The notes beneath the pieces were generated by a model. The model saw only the letters and a program-made list of their open reading frames with translations, searched no databases and was not told the DNA's origin. Below are positions 1-10,630 of a stretch of DNA of 64,000 nt, in pieces. This stretch comes from Coffea arabica (Eukaryota > Streptophyta > Magnoliopsida > Gentianales > Rubiaceae). The stretch is from NCBI RefSeq assembly GCF_036785885.1, contig NC_092326.1, positions 41,440,287 through 41,504,286 of the forward strand, read 5' to 3'. The position numbers and the translations under genes are program-made. Every line of letters starts with the position of its first letter. Positions within the stretch are counted from its first letter, which is position 1.

Positions 1-830
1 ATCATGACCCAAAAATTTAAATTATTATGTTTCAGATCCTTACTTACATATTATCCGATCTACCTTTATCTTTTGGACCAATGTAGGACATTATCTTTTA
101 CTCATGAATCTAACAAATCTTGCATTCATACGTAACCCCTCACATTAAACGAAAATTTATAAGTCCTTCTTCGAACCCACTTTAATACTTAACACAAGGT
201 CACGTAATGTCATATCTTATTCCAAACATAAGAATCGAAATTAATTTTAGTTAATTTTGTTTTAATATTTCTTCTTAACTAAACGGTTTCCTTTAGAGGT
301 TATATCTAATGATACAACTCATACAACCATTAAGTGTCTATTCATTTTAAAAAGGTGTCTATTCATGAAGAAATATGTTTCCAAAAGACATGACATTTCT
401 TTTAGGCTCTTTTTCAACATCCAAACTGTATTTTGGACCCTTACCAACCTTTGGCTCTTTGATCTAACACCAACTGGACCCCTGCCAAATCCATGGCGTA
501 CCTAGTCCAGTACTAGCCAAACTCCTTAACACTTTGACACTTCGATCCATCATCAAGAAGAGAATTTTTATCTGTCCAACTCCTAAAAGAATCCACTTGT
601 CCATGAGTAGCTCAATCTTGCAATCTGAAACTCTGATATCAATTTGATGGAGAAAAACACCTCGTAAGAATCCACCAAAGAGCCCAATATATAAGTCAGA
701 AACCCAACTCTTTTCCAAAAGTTTAAACTATTAAGTTTCGGATCATTACTTACATATTAACTGCTCTATCTCTATCTTTTGGATCAATATGAGACATAAT
801 CCTTTAATTATGAACCTAACACAAGTCGCT
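1..830 (-). mobile_element. Remnant of a small LTR-type (TRIM-like) element
   Basis: Two stretches, about 8-115 and 713-830, read as diverged direct repeats: both hold the words 'cttacttacatatta', 'tatcttttgga' and 'caat.tg.gacat.at', in the same order and spacing. Between them, on the minus strand near 630-645, lies a word close to the initiator-methionine tRNA primer-binding site (TGGTATCAGAG-like). That is where a minus-strand LTR element would carry its primer site, next to the repeat at 713-830. No coding domain is visible. The left repeat runs out of the window, so the true end is unknown. It is old and broken. Classification as TRIM-like is inference; an unclassified repeat pair is the alternative. 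Confidence 0.35.
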
Positions 831-3800
831 GAAAAATTTAATAAACCCTAGAAAGAACAATGTGATGATTTAGCAGATGAGTTTTGAGATAGATATTCTG
901 AAAGGAACATTAGATCTCGCCTTTAAGATGTTGCAAAGTGCTGAGGTGTTTCCATTAGAGAAGCAGTGGACGTGAAGCATTGAGAAAGATGTAATGTGAT
1001 TTCAGTTAAGGGCTTCATAAATGACATTCAAAAAAATTTTAAAATAGGATTTGAGAAGAGAGGCTAGTCTCCTCCTGTTGGCTTCAGCAGGGAGAAATGG
1101 ACAGAATTGATCAATGATGCAAGAGCCTTGCACGATGAACTAAGTGCCTTGTGCAGCCAGGGTAAGATAGAGGAGAAAAGATTCGAAATGCATGAGCTTT
1201 CCCGTTTCCCATCATCAATCAAGCGAACAACCAGTAAGCCTTTACCAGAAGTTTTGTGTAAGGTTCCTGAGAAGGATTCAGATCAAGGAGGAAGCCACTA
1301 TGTTTCAAAGATGGTAAAGAATCATGAGTCCTTTATTCAGAAACAGCGTGAATGTGAAGAGTGGAATTGGCTAGCAAGAGAAGTTCTTCGAAGGAAGGGG
1401 ACCTCATCTATTAAGAGAGACAAGGATCCTGATGAACTGGAAAGTAGAATACGGAAAGTTATTGAGAGACTGGACAATCTTATGATGTGGGACGGTTATC
1501 TAGGATATAATAAAGGATTTTGTGATAAGACAACTGTTTTGGAGGCAAGTTTGACAAAGATTGATAGAACAGCTAATGAGAACATAAATGCAGGAAGTGG
1601 TGTAGACTTGAGTAATAAAATAAGGAAACTCGAGCAAGAAAGGGATGATCTGAAATTGCAGAGCTTCTTCATTGACGAAATCTACTTATTAATTCTTGTA
1701 TGTTTTGCAAAAAGCTTAGACCTTGCTCTCTTGAATGAAAACAACAAGAGCCTCATTAGAGGTGATAGTCATAATCTGTCATTGAATGATTCCGAAGATC
1801 ATCATGGAGTCAAAATAGACGATCTTCAAATTCAGAAGGTAGGCGAATCTGAAGAAGAAACTGCATGCGAAATTTTGCAGGATTACCCGGAAAGCTCTAT
1901 TAGGGAGAATGTATATTCAGTCTACTTTCAGGAAACAGTTATTGAATTGGATACGAACATTAAACAAAATGCTGATGATTACCTTCTGAAGCAAGAGCTG
2001 ATGGAAGTCGTCTTTGGTGAGACATTGCAATGTATTGAGAGGAGCGGCAATTTGGTTATAAGGCAACTTCAAATAGAAATTGAAGGTTTTGAAACCTTGA
2101 TTGATAACCTCCACAGCAGTGACATGGTACCAGAGACTGTAGGCAGCCTATTAAAAGAGGACTTTATATAGTGTACTTTGGAGAGCTTTTCAATACATTG
2201 AGAACAGGAAGAGATGCTTATAACATTGAGATACTAGTAAAAGAGGAGATATATCAGTTTGTCTTGGTTGAATTGGTGAAAGAATTTTGTGTTACCATTG
2301 GACAATCCAAAACATGGAACCGGATGCAAATTTCTAAAGATTTTCCTTCTACAAAATTGGATATGTATGAAGAGCAAAACCTAATTGAAAAGCCTGACTC
2401 CTATTTTAGGAACTGCAATAAAGAGGAAATTGTGAACACAAGTAATCAGACAAAGGAACTCAGAGATCGCTGTGTTGAGGTGGCTGAGCATTACAGTATG
2501 GAATTACTGTCATATGATGTTGAGAGAACTTTCAGTACAGAGAGCGAATTATTATAAATATCATCAGATAAACTGCTTGAAAGCAAGGCATCGGTACTAC
2601 ATATGGAGAATAGTTCAGGCTTGATAGCTAAAGACCAAAAAGAAGATGATCATCAAGCCCTGATATATCCTACAAAGGTGGTTGACTCCACAGGACAATA
2701 CGCCTATGAAGTTGAAGAAAATGAAGTGCTTCAACAAAATCGATCTGTTTTCTCCCCTGTCGTGGGATTTCAGCAACTAGTAGTGGATTTTGAGCAAATG
2801 GTGTACCAAAAGTTAGAATCGTATTGTTTGAGGTATCGAACTCTTATCTTTAAAATTTTCAACCAGTATCCCGGTACTCTACTATATAGAGTTATTGCTA
2901 GCAGTTGGGTGGTTGCAGCAGCGGCGGAGTCAGAAAAAATTCTTAATGGGGACAAAAGCAACTTTAAAATTTTTTGCCTATTTTTTTTTCTAATCTTTTA
3001 AGCCAAAAAAAAATTTCACGAACAAGTGCAAATGATGTATATATTCCATAAAAGACTTAAAAAGACAAACTCAAAATTATTAATATAATAATAATTTTAT
3101 TTCAAAAAGTAAACTAAACCATTTACAATTGTTCACGACGAATTTTCATATTTTAATAACGGTTTACAACCTTCTCATTTTAAACTTCACAAAATACATT
3201 TTATCAATATAAGCAACTAAACAATCGTTAATACAAGTGTCTCCCTTTCTATTTTATAACAGATTCTTCACTATATTTATAATTGAAAAAGTCCTTTCTA
3301 CGGTAACTGTAGCAACAAGCAAAATCAAAACCAACTTTAGGAACATATAAACCAAAGGATACACAAAATTTCAGGAGATACACTTGAAATTATATTAAAG
3401 TTCTATGGCTACTATAGAAATTTAAGGGCCCCCAGTGCCCCCACCGTAGACCCGCCCCTGGGTTGCATGCGGTGATAAATAATTATACCAAAACAGCGTG
3501 TTTATTTATCTGAACAAAGAATTCTAAAACTTGTGCATTGTTGCACCCTTCCCTTTGAGCCAAGGAAGAAGGATCAATCTCTTATTTGGTGTCTGCAAAT
3601 ATTTTTGTCTTTAGGTAAATTGATTCTTCTGCTGGAAAGCATTTGTATCTTAGGATCATAAGAAAGCTTATGAGACTTTAAAAACCCGTTTCCAGGGTGG
3701 TGAAGCTGAAGCATCAAACAAATGGATTAGCTCAGTAAGAAAAAAGAAGCCGCTTTACAAGAAGGCTTTCATAACTAGGTCCCACAATTTGCAATTAACT

Positions 3801-3960
3801 GAAACTGAGGTAGCTGAAAGCACAAGTGAATTTTTCATAACCAGCTGCTACTTGACTTGAAACAGAACTTACTTCCTGCTCACTAGGTTTTGGACATGTT
3901 AAAATTGATCAAGAAGGAGTCAGCTGAATTGCCAAATGTGGTTTCATAGCTGGTGATTTT
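823..3960 (+). pseudogene. Broken copy of the WPP-domain-associated protein gene
   Basis: This is a truncated second copy of the intact WAP gene at 26202-29705, in the same orientation. Similarity begins at about 823, matching about 26905, so the first 234 or so codons and the promoter are missing. Most of exon 1 is still readable: open stretches of 354, 128 and 132 codons (1107-2171, 2171-2557, 2603-3001) follow the source protein closely. Decay is clear. A base is lost near 2165 relative to the source, a GAA codon became TAA at 2555-2557, and further small indels lie before 1100. Exon 2 is recognisable at about 3698-3820. Exon 3 with its introns (source 29277-29650) is deleted at a junction near 3884, which joins directly to the exon 4 sequence. 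The first intron carries a transposon insertion (2919-3460). It is not expected to make a working protein. Confidence 0.9.
2919..3460 (+). mobile_element. hAT-type MITE inserted in the WAP pseudogene
   Basis: A 542-bp non-coding element. It starts CAGCGGCGGAGTC and ends GTAGACCCGCCCCTG, so its ends form a short imperfect terminal inverted repeat of the CAGxGGCGGxxxC type common in plant hAT elements. It is flanked by near-perfect 8-bp target duplications, GGTTGCAG (2911-2918) and GGTTGCAT (3461-3468); eight bases is the hAT hallmark. A related truncated element lies on the minus strand at 22057-22342 and shares the first 40 bases and an internal block. No transposase frame is present, so it must have been mobilised by an element elsewhere. 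The source WAP intron lacks it. Confidence 0.8.
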
Positions 3961-4650
3961 GTGTGATGTGTCACACGTATATATGTTGTGGAATTCGTTT
4001 TCTTTGACAAAGTCTATACCGTCGTCAGCAACATGCATATGGGAACAATATAAATTAAATAATTAATTAACCAGTTAAAAAACTAATTAATCAGTTTAAC
4101 TGATTAAAATTTTTTTGAAATAATACTGCAATAATTCTTTTTCCAAGTCATAGAGGTGGTTAAAATTTTTTCCAAGTCAAGTGCTAAAGTCCTTCAAGAA
4201 TATTGAAAATGACCAATTGGCCCTGGCGATGGAGCTAAAGCTTAGATTCAAGCTCGATGATGAGTTAAACTGGGTCTGGGGTATAGAAATTATTGCCTTT
4301 TTCTTTAGAAAACTCTACAACACTGGCTTATCAACTTTAAGATGTTCTCAAGGGTCCACCCACACAAAGCTGTACTATTTATTACCAGGGCATCTTTATC
4401 TTTGCTCCAAAACATGGACGGTGCAAAGTCCCGTCAATAATTGTGGGAGATATGAAAAAAAGCATTTTCTCATCAATTTTCGCCCTTCCTGTTCTTATTC
4501 TCAAAAAGAAAAAAGTGCCTTCCTGTTCTTAGTCTGAATTTTCCTCCTTTGCGCGTCATCGAGAAATGACTGTTATGGCTTCCCAGAACTAGTTGTCCTG
4601 CCGTCCTCTTTTTGGTAGCTTGTGATGCTGGGCCAACTTTTATGCATGAT
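3961..4650. other. Linker between the WAP and PDI fragments
   Basis: About 690 bases between the end of the WAP copy and the PDI fragment. The equivalent spacer beside the intact genes (29745-31130) is about twice as long, and I can follow similarity only for the first few dozen bases after the WAP stop. It holds a short palindrome at 4087-4107 (TTAATCAGTT and its complement) and an open stretch of 118 codons at 4181-4537 with no recognisable domain. No gene is supported. Confidence 0.5.
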
Positions 4651-4725
4651 TCCGTTCCCATCAAAATTCTTCCAACAATGGCTGTCAAATCAGCTCTGGG
4701 TTTCTCAATTCTACGCTTCATGTTT
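4651..4725 (+). pseudogene. Fragment of the PDI gene start (5' leader plus first codons)
   Basis: The bases around an ATG at 4678 repeat the start of the intact PDI gene at 31166. The leader words CCCATCAAAATT and CAACAATGGCTGTC and the first codons (M-A-V-K-S-A-L, then F-S-I-L) are shared, and similarity stops after about 15 codons. It lies after the WAP copy exactly as PDI lies after WAP at 29.7-31.2 kb, so it marks the right-hand limit of the same duplicated block. The thioredoxin domains are absent. It now sits about 190 bases upstream of the esterase start, on the same strand, where it could form part of that gene's upstream region. Confidence 0.85.
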
Positions 4726-4783
4726 AAGCATGCATCAGTGGGAAAAAAAAAGGGCATTTGCAGCAGAGTTTCCAGGCAACTGA

Positions 4784-4835
4784 GAGAGAGAGAGAGAGGG
4801 GGGCGGGGGGAAGCGTTGGCTTAGCATATAATACT
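4784..4835 (+). promoter_or_regulatory. Probable core promoter of the esterase gene
   Basis: A GA-repeat (4784-4799) runs into a G-rich tract. It is followed by a TATA-like word in 'tagcatataatac' near 4823-4835, about 80 bases before the ATG. Spacing and composition fit a plant core promoter with a short leader. The call rests on motif and position alone. Confidence 0.35.
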
Positions 4836-4912
4836 CCACGCCCCACGCTCAACGCCCAGAAACCTCCGTCCCCTACAAAATAATCATCAAAAGAAAGCAA
4901 GAAACTAAGATA

Positions 4913-6464
4913 ATGTCCTTGCACCCGGTTGCGGAAGCTAACGAGAAGAGCCCATTTGGGTCGTTGACTCCGGAGGAATTCTACGCCCGCCATAAGGTCA
5001 CTCATGGCGCCGAGTTCATCACGAATGCTCGTGGCCTTAAACTATTTACTCAATGGTGGATCCCACTTCCCGATTCTGGCAAGCCCCTATTCGGCATCGT
5101 CTGCGTCGTCCATGGCTTCACCTGCGAGTCCAGCTGGTTCGTGCAGCTCACCTCCGTCCATCTCGCCAAACAGGGATTCGCTGTCTGCGCTATCGACCAC
5201 CAGGGCCACGGGTTCTCGGAGGGTCTCCAGGCTCACATTCCCGACATCAATCCCGTCGTCGACGACTGCGTAGCCTTCTTTGATGACTTCCGTGAACGCC
5301 ATGCGCCTCCCGATTGGCCGACGTTTCTGTACTCGGAGTCGCTTGGTGGGGCGATTGCGCTCTTGATTACCCTCCGGAAGGACTTGAAAAGGCCGTACGA
5401 CGGCATCGTTTTGAATGGAGCTATGTGTGGCGTCAGCGACAAGTTTAAGCCGCCGTGGCCGCTGGAGCATTTTCTTCCCATCGTTGCCGCTGCGGTTCCC
5501 ACTTGGCCAGTGATCCCCACTCGCGGGAGGATTCCTGAGGTCTCCTTCAAGGTCAGATTCTTACGTGAAATCTTTTCGACCTACTGTTTTACTACTCCTA
5601 GTAATTTTGATTCCTTTTTTAGCTAGCAACTATTTCTCTTTAACTTCATCGGAGTAATTGTTCGTTTTTCGCATGATATTGTGTTCCTTTTGGTGATTAG
5701 GTACATTGATCATTTCTGTGCAAGAAAAAAAATAGACGCACGCTATTACGAGTACAAAGTGATATTTTATGAATTAGACCTGCATAATTAGGTTATAAAC
5801 AACTCTAAACTTTAACGTTAAAGCTTGATTTGATTCTGTTAATGATTTTTAAGCATATCGGAGTCTGACTTAATTGTCGTTCCAACGAGTCTTAACAAGT
5901 CGAACACACTTATTTAGTACCCTTTTTATGAAGTTAATAACAAGCAACAAATCTTGTCCGGCATGCTCTTATTGGTTCATATGATCATACGAGCTATATG
6001 AAAAAGAAATGGGTTTCATTGAAAATGCCGATTTGGCATAAAATTTTTAAAGCAATCGAAGTTTTCATCACGTATTTCTTGTTCATTTTGGTTAATCAAA
6101 GGTGGAGTGGAAGAGGAAGTTAGCAGTGGCAAGCCCAAAAAGGCCATTGGCTATGCCACGGGCTGCCACGGCGCAGGAACTGCTGAGGTTGAGCAGGGAA
6201 TTGCAAGGCAGGTTTGAGGAGGTGACGGTGCCACTTCTGATAGTGCACGGTGGTGATAACAAAATATGCGACCCGGCGTGTGCGGAGGATTTGTACAAAC
6301 GCGCTGCCAGTAAGGATAAGACCATCCACATATATCCCGGCATGTGGCACCAGCTGGTTGGTGAGTCTGATGAGGATGTCGAGCGCGTGTTTGGAGACAT
6401 TGTGGAGTGGCTTCGGACTAGAGCTGAACGAGACATTGAGAACGGCAGCGGAGATGGTTGTTAG
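4913..6464 (+). CDS. Caffeoylshikimate esterase / monoacylglycerol lipase-like alpha/beta hydrolase
   Basis: Two exons, 4913-5551 and 6102-6464, join in phase with AAG|gtcaga and caaag|GTGGAG borders to give 333 aa, a normal length for plant CSE/MAGL proteins. The serine-hydrolase lip-4-type fold is evident: oxyanion-loop HG at residues 67-68 (VHGFTCESSW), the conserved IDHQGHGFSEG block at 94-104, the nucleophile elbow S-E-S143-L-G-G, the acid in HGGD265 and the base in GMWH296. Members hydrolyse caffeoyl shikimate in lignin synthesis or monoacylglycerols and lysophospholipids; sequence alone does not choose between them. The elbow has Ser where the classical G-x-S-x-G has its first Gly. I recall that variant in plant relatives, so it is probably functional. 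No signal peptide is seen, so it is likely cytosolic or membrane-associated. The start ATG is the first in frame, just after the presumed leader. Confidence 0.92.
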
Positions 6465-7885
6465 AGTCATTAGGTTAGATTAGGTTGTAAGAATTTTATA
6501 TCAAAAAAAAAAAAAAGCAATCCGATGCCGCGCAAGATTTGTGCCAGCTCATCTTTGAAAAAATTGTATTTTGTTCTATTATGAGTGTTATATGAATATT
6601 AGTAATTGACTATGGATATACAAAGGTTGGGAAAGAAGATCATTAATGTTTAATATAAATTTAATGAATGAATGTCGTATATGAATATAAGTGGTGAATA
6701 AATTGTGCATTTTGTATGTTGTAAGCATGTATAACTCTGTATGATAAAAAGAAAGTATTAATAGTATGTAGAATAAATGTAGTAAATTCTATTGTAATAA
6801 AACTTAGGTTAATGAATAATAGTTAAAGTGGATAATATTTTTTTGGAAATAAGATACCTATACTTAGTAATGTTTAGATAAAACAAGATTTTTAATTTTT
6901 TTGTTTGGAAATTTGCATTGTTGTATAATTGTATTTTATACCAAAGCATTTGGAATAGGATTTTTTTGACAAGTATTAATCTTGTTATAAATTACTTATT
7001 AAAGGCATATTAAACTAAGTGTTTACTTATGGATATAAACATAGAATGGGAGAGTTTGTTCATAATTAAACATTCATAATGCAAAATAGAAAAAACTTGA
7101 ATCTCAAATTTTAATTTAGTTTTGGAATATGAAATTAAGAGAAGAGAGATGGATTTGAATTAAGGTTTGAATTTTTTTAAATATAAATCCAATGTTTTGT
7201 ATAAATATTGTAATATGTAGTTGTTTTGAGTTTAATTAGTATGGATGGATATTTGAAATGTAAAAGAAAGAGAATTGATTAGAACAAAAAAAATGGCAAT
7301 AGATCATTAAGATATCTAAAATTAATGTAATATATTATTTTCTTATACATTATATTTGTTATTTGTGTGACTTATCTATTGGTAAATATATTGATAACTA
7401 AGATGTTTACGAAATTAATTGGCTAATTAAGGTCTATATTTAGAGGATAGAGTGAAATAAGCATTTAATGAATAGGTTAAAATTATAGCTTATTTAAACA
7501 TATTTTTTCTTTGATAGTAGTTAAATAACGTAAGGTTGTCTTTAATTGTGTTGCATTGACACATCATTTTTTTATTAGAGTTTTGGTTGTGTTTCGCATG
7601 AAGAATCCTATGGATAAAAATTTGCCATCCAATTTGTGTTTATTGAAGTTAGATGGCACTGGAAGTTTGCTTTTAAGATTCACATGTGCACAGTAGAAAT
7701 ATGTTATCTTTTACTTTTGACAGCATTAATCTTGGTATGACATGTTTGTATTAAAGGTAGCAAAATATATATTTGATGTGAGTTCTAGATAAGAGGTAAG
7801 GATCTTATGCTTAGATATTTAGGTCTTTGTTGGTTGATGAGCTTTTTTTGAAACTAACGTTTTTGTACGGTTTATTTGTATTTAG
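6465..7885. other. AT-rich spacer downstream of the esterase
   Basis: Very AT-rich sequence holding the esterase 3' UTR and then nothing I can name. A run of A at about 6503-6517 and several AATAAA-like words lie within the first 250 bases after the stop. There is no recognisable coding block, inverted repeat or transposon end. Confidence 0.4.
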
Positions 7886-8275
7886 ATGGCAGCTGCAAGT
7901 CAAGGGTTTCCAAATGTTCAAGATGATTATCTAGAGTTGGAGGAAGAATTGAATAGATTGACAATTCTTGGTGGTGCTTGTTTTCCTATGGGTAATAGTT
8001 GTCACAATCGGCAAGCAGAACCTCTTGCACGAGCTCAAGCAAATAGTATTCTGCTAAAAAATGAGATCTATGATTTGTTCAAGCAATTTTATAGGCATGA
8101 ATGTTGGGGATTTGTTTTGGACAGTGCTTTAGTAAGTGGTAGAAGTCTGCCTATGATGCAACTAATTGCTTCAAGAATGAAGGCAAATGTTGAAGAGCAA
8201 ATGCTGTGGCAACCAATATCACCTTCCCTTGAGAGTTCTCATAGTTTTGGTAGTTTCTATAGTCAAAATGACTAA
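7886..8275 (+). CDS. Uncharacterised open reading frame, 129 aa
   Basis: An uninterrupted frame of 129 codons in otherwise AT-saturated DNA. An acceptor-like 'tttgtatttag' sits immediately before the ATG, so it may be a last exon. The protein is mixed in composition, with an acidic start (DDYLELEEELNRL), a Cys/His scatter in the middle and a Ser-rich tail, and no membrane segment. I do not recognise a family. It lies beside the Helitron relic on the opposite strand and could be cargo of that element, a fragment of a captured host gene, or chance. Its balanced composition compared with the flanks makes chance less likely. No expression evidence is available. Confidence 0.3.
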   Translation: MAAASQGFPNVQDDYLELEEELNRLTILGGACFPMGNSCHNRQAEPLARAQANSILLKNEIYDLFKQFYRHECWGFVLDSALVSGRSLPMMQLIASRMKANVEEQMLWQPISPSLESSHSFGSFYSQND

Positions 8276-9206
8276 AAAACTTGCTGTAATTGGTGTGTGA
8301 TAGATGTTGGAGTTATTACTTTATAGCTTGCAGCTAATAGCTTATGTGTTATGGTATTATTAAATAAGTAGTTGCTTATTTGTCTAATAATTTGTTGTTA
8401 ATGTTCATGTGTATCTATGCAGATTATTGGATAAAGTTTTGATGTTTATTGCAGTATATGACTTGGTAAATGAAAAGGTGACAAATTAAAAAGGAAAAAT
8501 CTGTTGGTGCTATCTGATAAAGAAGGAAAAGCAAAGTAAATAAAATTAAACTGTTATAGCACATAAATGTTAGTAAGAATCTATATTGTCATACAATTGA
8601 CAAAAGACATTAGTGATTCTTACTTAAAGAAAAGATGAATTATTTGTTCATAGTTAGCATCTGAAAGGAATCTACAAATAAGAATACACATAATACTTGA
8701 TACCTAGGAAAAAGTTTCTCAACTCCATTTGGTTTGTAAATCTAGATTGTAAAGCTATTAATGGACTATGGGATGAAGACCAAAGTCTCGCCTAGTTCCA
8801 ACTCATGTGTTTTGATGAAGATTTCTTAGTAGCTTGTGAATTGCCTTCCTTGCATTCCAACTTAAAAAGCTTTATATCCAGTTCTTAAAGTGACAACTGG
8901 AGTTTTATTGCTATGTATGATATGTTCGAGAAACTTTGGAATTTTCTAATGAAAAAGGCAGGGAAAAATAGTTCATGTGTGTAAAGTAGTGTATAAGAGA
9001 TTAGTTAAGGAAATGATAAAAGGACTGAGCACATAGACTTACAAATTTGTCTCTATTTTTCTTGTTATAAACTTGATAAAAAGCTATAGAATCTGCTTCA
9101 TCTTGAACTATGTTTGGCTTTATTGATGAGCAAACATGTTGATATAAGATGTATTTAGCCTTTTTATCTGGTATAAGTGATAAATAATAAAATTTGTGTG
9201 ATATGA
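8276..9206. other. AT-rich spacer within the Helitron region
   Basis: No coding block, tandem repeat or clear transposon end is seen. It probably belongs to the 3' part of the minus-strand Helitron relic, but no CTRR end or terminal hairpin could be picked out. Confidence 0.3.
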
Positions 9207-9770
9207 CTATGTAGCTAATCTTTTTGGATTTGGTAGAAAAGGATTTGAGCTTAACATACCATTGCTTCCTGGAACATGTTGCTTTAGTATATCAGAGAGT
9301 GGGACTGTCCAAGGGAATTTTGTGTTCATCTTGAGCTTTGTCAATAACATTAGATCAAACTTCAAGTCTCCATTGTGTCGAAGAAGTATTTTGCTATCTG
9401 TATGGATCAGGTTGTCTTTTCTAAATTCCAACCATCCAGATGCAAAGTTGCCATTATCAATCTCAAGGTTCCATGACTTGAAGCTCTGTACAATTGTAAT
9501 ATTGCATTTTTTATAATGCTCCAATAGAAAGATGAATTCAGTTGAAAGGCTCTACAGCATATTTTTTTTGTTAAAGATTGAGTTGAGTGAAACAATATGT
9601 AGTATATGATTAATTAAAAAGCTATAGAGTATTGAAAGTAAATATGAAGACCTTTTGTTTGTTGCTGCATTTTAGCAAAAAACAACATTTTGTGACATTG
9701 TCCATTGGTATTGATGGTACGAATGAACTTGCAAAATCAGTGTTTATAGCCATGGCAGAGCAATGAAGGC
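9207..9770 (-). pseudogene. B3-domain-like fragment (tentative)
   Basis: The minus-strand frame at 9207-9524 contains a segment with the ordered residues of the second half of a plant B3 DNA-binding domain: a W near SFKSWNLEI, then SGWLEFRKDN, then an I-H-x-D-x-K-I-L-L turn, then DLKFDLMLL. B3 domains show SW..., GW.eFv.dN, gD.l.F and F.v in that order. Just upstream on the same strand (about 9660-9760) a short stretch reading TDFASSFVPSIP resembles the 'lP..F' opening of B3 domains. The two parts are not in one continuous frame. It lies directly after the RPA-like remnants and may be cargo of the same element. The family call is by eye only. Confidence 0.35.
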
Positions 9771-10630
9771 CTTTGTAGTAGCTAGCAGGAAGCAGTGTAA
9801 GTTGAGTTTTAGTATGAATGTAGTAGACAAAAGGTTAATATAGAAATAAAACAAGGATGAGAATAGGAATGAAAGAGGTGAATAAATTTTTACCTGGAAC
9901 TTAGTTGTTCAAGGATGAAAGCTTTTTGACCTGATGAAGAAACATAACTCCTTACGTAAAGGGAGAAAGCCACTTATAAAAACTGTAAATGGAGGAAGTT
10001 GGTAAGTTTGTAGTAAAGAACAAGTGTAACTGTTTAAATAGGAGGACATTGAAGAGCATAAAATTTAATTATAGTACAAAAACCTGATGTATAGCTAACA
10101 ACAAGTTTTCCTTGAGACCAAGTAGGAAAGATGCACAAGTTATGATAGCTGGCGATAAGACTTGGAAAAGAATCAGTTATAGGCTGCCAAAATTTGACAT
10201 GAAAAAGCTGTTCTACTAAAGTTGAAGTGAACTAACTACAGCAAATTTACCAAATTCTAATATAAGAGGAAAAGTTTAGTTGGTTTTTAATATTGAATAC
10301 GAGTTTGAGATCAACAAGTTACTATAGGAATGGAATATATGCTAAGTTATATAGGAAGTGTAAATAGTTAAGAGTAAATAGCTGGCTTGGTCTGAAACAA
10401 TTGCAAGCTGTTTTGTAATAGCTTCAATAAGAGCTAAACAAAAGGATTTTAACATAGTTAGGTAGCATTGCTCTTACATAATAGATACATTTTTGAAATG
10501 GATAAACATCATATGGAGACTAGAAATCCGGCCATTTCTCATATTACAAAAGTTACATAATGAGATTCTAGTTATGAGTTTAAAAGCAAGAATAGTCTGA
10601 TTGTAGATACAAGTAAAGAGATGGAGAGCA

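Noticed and set aside
5004-5550. Several overlapping frames on both strands inside esterase exon 1
   Set aside because: They are shadows of a G+C-richer real exon. None has a recognisable domain, while the main frame has a complete hydrolase pattern.
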